From NCBI GenBank assembly GCA_938073925.1, contig CALJGH010000183.1, positions 1-5,489 of the forward strand: DNA of 5,489 bases, in the 5' to 3' direction. Shown here in pieces: positions 3,687-5,489 of this stretch. The stretch comes from an uncultured Nitrospinaceae bacterium (GTDB lineage: Bacteria > Nitrospinota > Nitrospinia > Nitrospinales > VA-1). The notes under the pieces were generated by a model that made no database searches, was not told the DNA's origin, and worked only from the letters and a program-made list of their open reading frames with translations. The position numbers and the translations under genes are program-made. Within the stretch, counting starts at the first letter, position 1. The number at the start of each line of letters is the position of its first letter.

Positions 3687-5489
3687 TTAAGCCCGGCAAA
3701 GGACTTTCTCTTCTTCTTCAGCAGGCGGTTGTTTGCCGTTCAATGCTTCTTTGCCAAATTTATCTATATAGAGCAAAAAATGTTCGCGTGGCAACGTACC
3801 CCAGATTTTTAACGACTGGAAATACTCTTCCGCCATGCGGATGCAGGTATCGTTCATCTCTACCGCTTCCTCTCGCGACATCCCTTCTTTAGCCACAAAA
3901 TCCAGATTCATGGCGATATTTCTTTCCGGGTCTTCAATTATTTTTTCGATGGAAAACTTTTCTGGAAACTGGTAGCAACTCGAATCGCGATTTAATAAGA
4001 AGACACCGGGACCAAAAGAATGGATCGATTGCAAATTGTCCCTTAAAAAATCGATGGTCTCCTGAGCTTCAGGTCGCGTTTCGGTTGGGAATCCGAAAAA
4101 TAAAAACGAGTGGTTCCAAATTCCGGCATTATGACTTTTGATTAAAACATCGTGCTCTACTTCCTTGGTTGTGCCTTTATCGATGAGGGCCAACACTCGG
4201 TCGTTGGCACTTTCCAATCCAAACATGAGGAAGATGAACCCCGCCTGTTTCATTTTGCCGAATAACTCTTCGTCCATCACCTTTTCAAATTTTAATAAAG
4301 CCAGTGAACGGATTTCGACTCCGCGCTCGATCATTTCTTCCGACACATCATTTAAGGAATGTGGGGACACCGCTTCATCAGAAAAAGTAAAATATTTAGT
4401 GTTGTACTTATTCATTAATTTTTCCAGCTCATCCACCATCGCCTGGGTTTTTTGTTTTCCGTAACGATGACCATAAACAAAACTATGAGTGCAAAAAGTA
4501 CATTTGCCCCAATAACAGCCTCGGCTTTGCAGAACAGGTAGAATGGGATAAGGAGAAAGATATTTATCCATCGGCAGGCCGTCAAAATCTGGATGGGGCA
4601 ACTCTTCGAATCTCAGTTCCACCCTTTCTTTGTTCTGCACCACATCTCTACCATCAAGATGCAATAGGTTGGGAACCGTAGAAAGAGAATTGCCTGCTTT
4701 CAAAGCCGAAAGCAAACGATGCATTGGTTCTTCCCCCTCGAAGGTGACAACACTGTGGCAAAAATCGTCAAAAAATTCGGGATGACCGATCAACTGGCCG
4801 GCGTTGACACTAAAAATAGGACCGCCCAATGTTATGTGTAAATGAGGATATTTTTCTTTTATCATTCTCGCCAGCGTGAGGCCGGGGATGATTTGCGAAA
4901 TACCCACAATGGAAATACCCACCACGTCATAGTCCTGCCAGTTTTCTGTCGACAGCAAAACGTTTTCATACAAATTGATGAAAGGGTTGGTGGCCGCATC
5001 GCGGGTGGTTTTGTGTGCTTTGCGGGTCGATTCTTCGGCGCGGGTGCCGCTTTCAAAAGTCGACATGCTTAAAATTGCAGGCGCATGCGCATCAGAGACC
5101 AGTTTCAAAGCCGACTTGATGACCATGTCAGCCTGCTGGTATGCGCCGAAATCGAAAAAACGTTCTGGCGTTCTCATCACCGATTTGGCTTCTTCGACGC
5201 CGTCAATGATGCGGTCTGAAAATTTGAGTCCCATCGATAAAACATCCAGATGCGACTTTTCTTTGATCGAAAGAGAATTTTGGGATTTCAAAGACTGTTG
5301 CTGTTCCTTCAGTAAGTCCTCTGCCTGACGCAATAAAGGGGCAGATAAAAAATGGTCGTAAGACTCAATGTTGAAATCCCTTTGCGATACCTTCCATCCC
5401 TTTTCCTGCAAAAAAGCAGTTAAGTAGGGAGTGCTCAGATAAGGCTGAGTTGGGTACCACTGGGCCGGAAAAATCAATAATGTTTTCAT
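3687..5489 (-). CDS. Cobalamin-binding-type radical SAM protein (upstream paralogue)
   Basis: A 600-residue paralogue of the neighbouring gene, alignable along its whole length. The cobalamin-binding-like half has TLLIFPAQW at the start, VGIS at 190-193 and LGG at 221-223, again without DxHxxG and with a helical insertion (about 50-187). The radical SAM core follows DFDGLPMDKY (301-310): C325-x4-C330-x2-C333, SDEA at 370-373, GLESA at 424-428 and GFPTET at 466-471, where the paralogue has GFPGET. The C-terminal domain carries LLYIDKFG (572-579) and ends in an acidic tail (AEEEEKVLCRA). Substrate and reaction are unknown. The ATG is the last codon of the window. It is accepted as the true start because it aligns with the paralogue's first residue, but an upstream extension and the ribosome site cannot be checked. 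It is the first visible gene of the operon; others may precede it off the right edge. Confidence 0.87.
   Translation of the reverse strand: MKTLLIFPAQWYPTQPYLSTPYLTAFLQEKGWKVSQRDFNIESYDHFLSAPLLRQAEDLLKEQQQSLKSQNSLSIKEKSHLDVLSMGLKFSDRIIDGVEEAKSVMRTPERFFDFGAYQQADMVIKSALKLVSDAHAPAILSMSTFESGTRAEESTRKAHKTTRDAATNPFINLYENVLLSTENWQDYDVVGISIVGISQIIPGLTLARMIKEKYPHLHITLGGPIFSVNAGQLIGHPEFFDDFCHSVVTFEGEEPMHRLLSALKAGNSLSTVPNLLHLDGRDVVQNKERVELRFEELPHPDFDGLPMDKYLSPYPILPVLQSRGCYWGKCTFCTHSFVYGHRYGKQKTQAMVDELEKLMNKYNTKYFTFSDEAVSPHSLNDVSEEMIERGVEIRSLALLKFEKVMDEELFGKMKQAGFIFLMFGLESANDRVLALIDKGTTKEVEHDVLIKSHNAGIWNHSFLFFGFPTETRPEAQETIDFLRDNLQSIHSFGPGVFLLNRDSSCYQFPEKFSIEKIIEDPERNIAMNLDFVAKEGMSREEAVEMNDTCIRMAEEYFQSLKIWGTLPREHFLLYIDKFGKEALNGKQPPAEEEEKVLCRA
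4491..4517 (-). other. Radical SAM cluster motif C-x4-C-x2-C, upstream paralogue
   Basis: The codons encode C325 YWGK C330 TF C333, preceded by SRG. The x4 spacing and the GKCTFC core are shared with the downstream paralogue, so the spacing is a conserved trait of this subfamily and not a sequencing error. Confidence 0.85.

Noticed and set aside
3685..3692. GCTTAAGC palindrome over the stop codon of the upstream radical SAM gene
   Set aside because: It is eight bases long, without a loop or T tract, and expected by chance.
2159..5328. Plus-strand frames of about 70-120 codons antisense to the radical SAM genes
   Set aside because: They lie wholly inside genes with conserved motifs on the other strand, lack Shine-Dalgarno sites, and contain no recognisable protein pattern.
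1833..5489. MiaB/RimO-type tRNA or ribosomal methylthiotransferases
   Set aside because: The cluster motif is C-x4-C-x2-C, not C-x3-C-x2-C. The N-terminal half lacks the three-cysteine UPF0004 pattern, and no TRAM domain is seen at the C-terminus.
1..5489. CRISPR array, insertion sequence, attachment site or origin
   Set aside because: No regularly spaced repeats, transposase or integrase sequence, terminal inverted repeats or DnaA-box clusters were seen.

Overview
The window reads as ordinary chromosomal DNA of a Gram-negative-style bacterium with moderate GC content. Cobalamin-type radical SAM enzymes, a Rieske-like protein and a TPR protein fit an environmental lineage such as Nitrospinota or a deltaproteobacterial-type group. 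That placement is inference from gene content only; there is no rRNA or other phylogenetic marker. I see no mobile element, CRISPR array, tRNA or rRNA.

Layout. (1) Positions 1-431, minus strand: a tetratricopeptide-repeat (TPR) protein that runs off the left edge. (2) 432-604: a divergent intergenic region. It holds a 12-bp palindrome and a long imperfect hairpin that could act as an intrinsic terminator on the minus strand. (3) 639-1685, plus strand: three small genes. They are an unrecognised 90-residue protein, a 107-residue Rieske-like protein whose metal-binding positions appear to be all cysteine, and a 133-residue single-domain cupin with its own good Shine-Dalgarno and a TATAAT box. 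(4) 1686-1832: a convergent intergenic region with a possible dispersed-repeat-like hairpin. (5) 1833-5489, minus strand: two tandem paralogous enzymes of about 600 residues. Each has an N-terminal cobalamin-binding-like half split by a helical insertion, then a radical SAM core with an unusual C-x4-C-x2-C cluster motif.

How they work together. The two radical SAM genes are separated by 42 bp without a terminator and are probably one operon, with the 3687-5489 gene first; more genes may lie upstream of the right edge. The 90-residue gene and the Rieske-like gene are 5 bp apart and probably translationally coupled. The cupin may be co-transcribed or may use its own promoter. The TPR gene and the plus-strand cluster diverge from the same intergenic region, and the plus-strand cluster converges on the radical SAM operon, so no shared pathway can be claimed from arrangement alone. 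The points most worth following are the Cys4 version of a Rieske fold, the tandem radical SAM pair, and the structured leader at 550-603.
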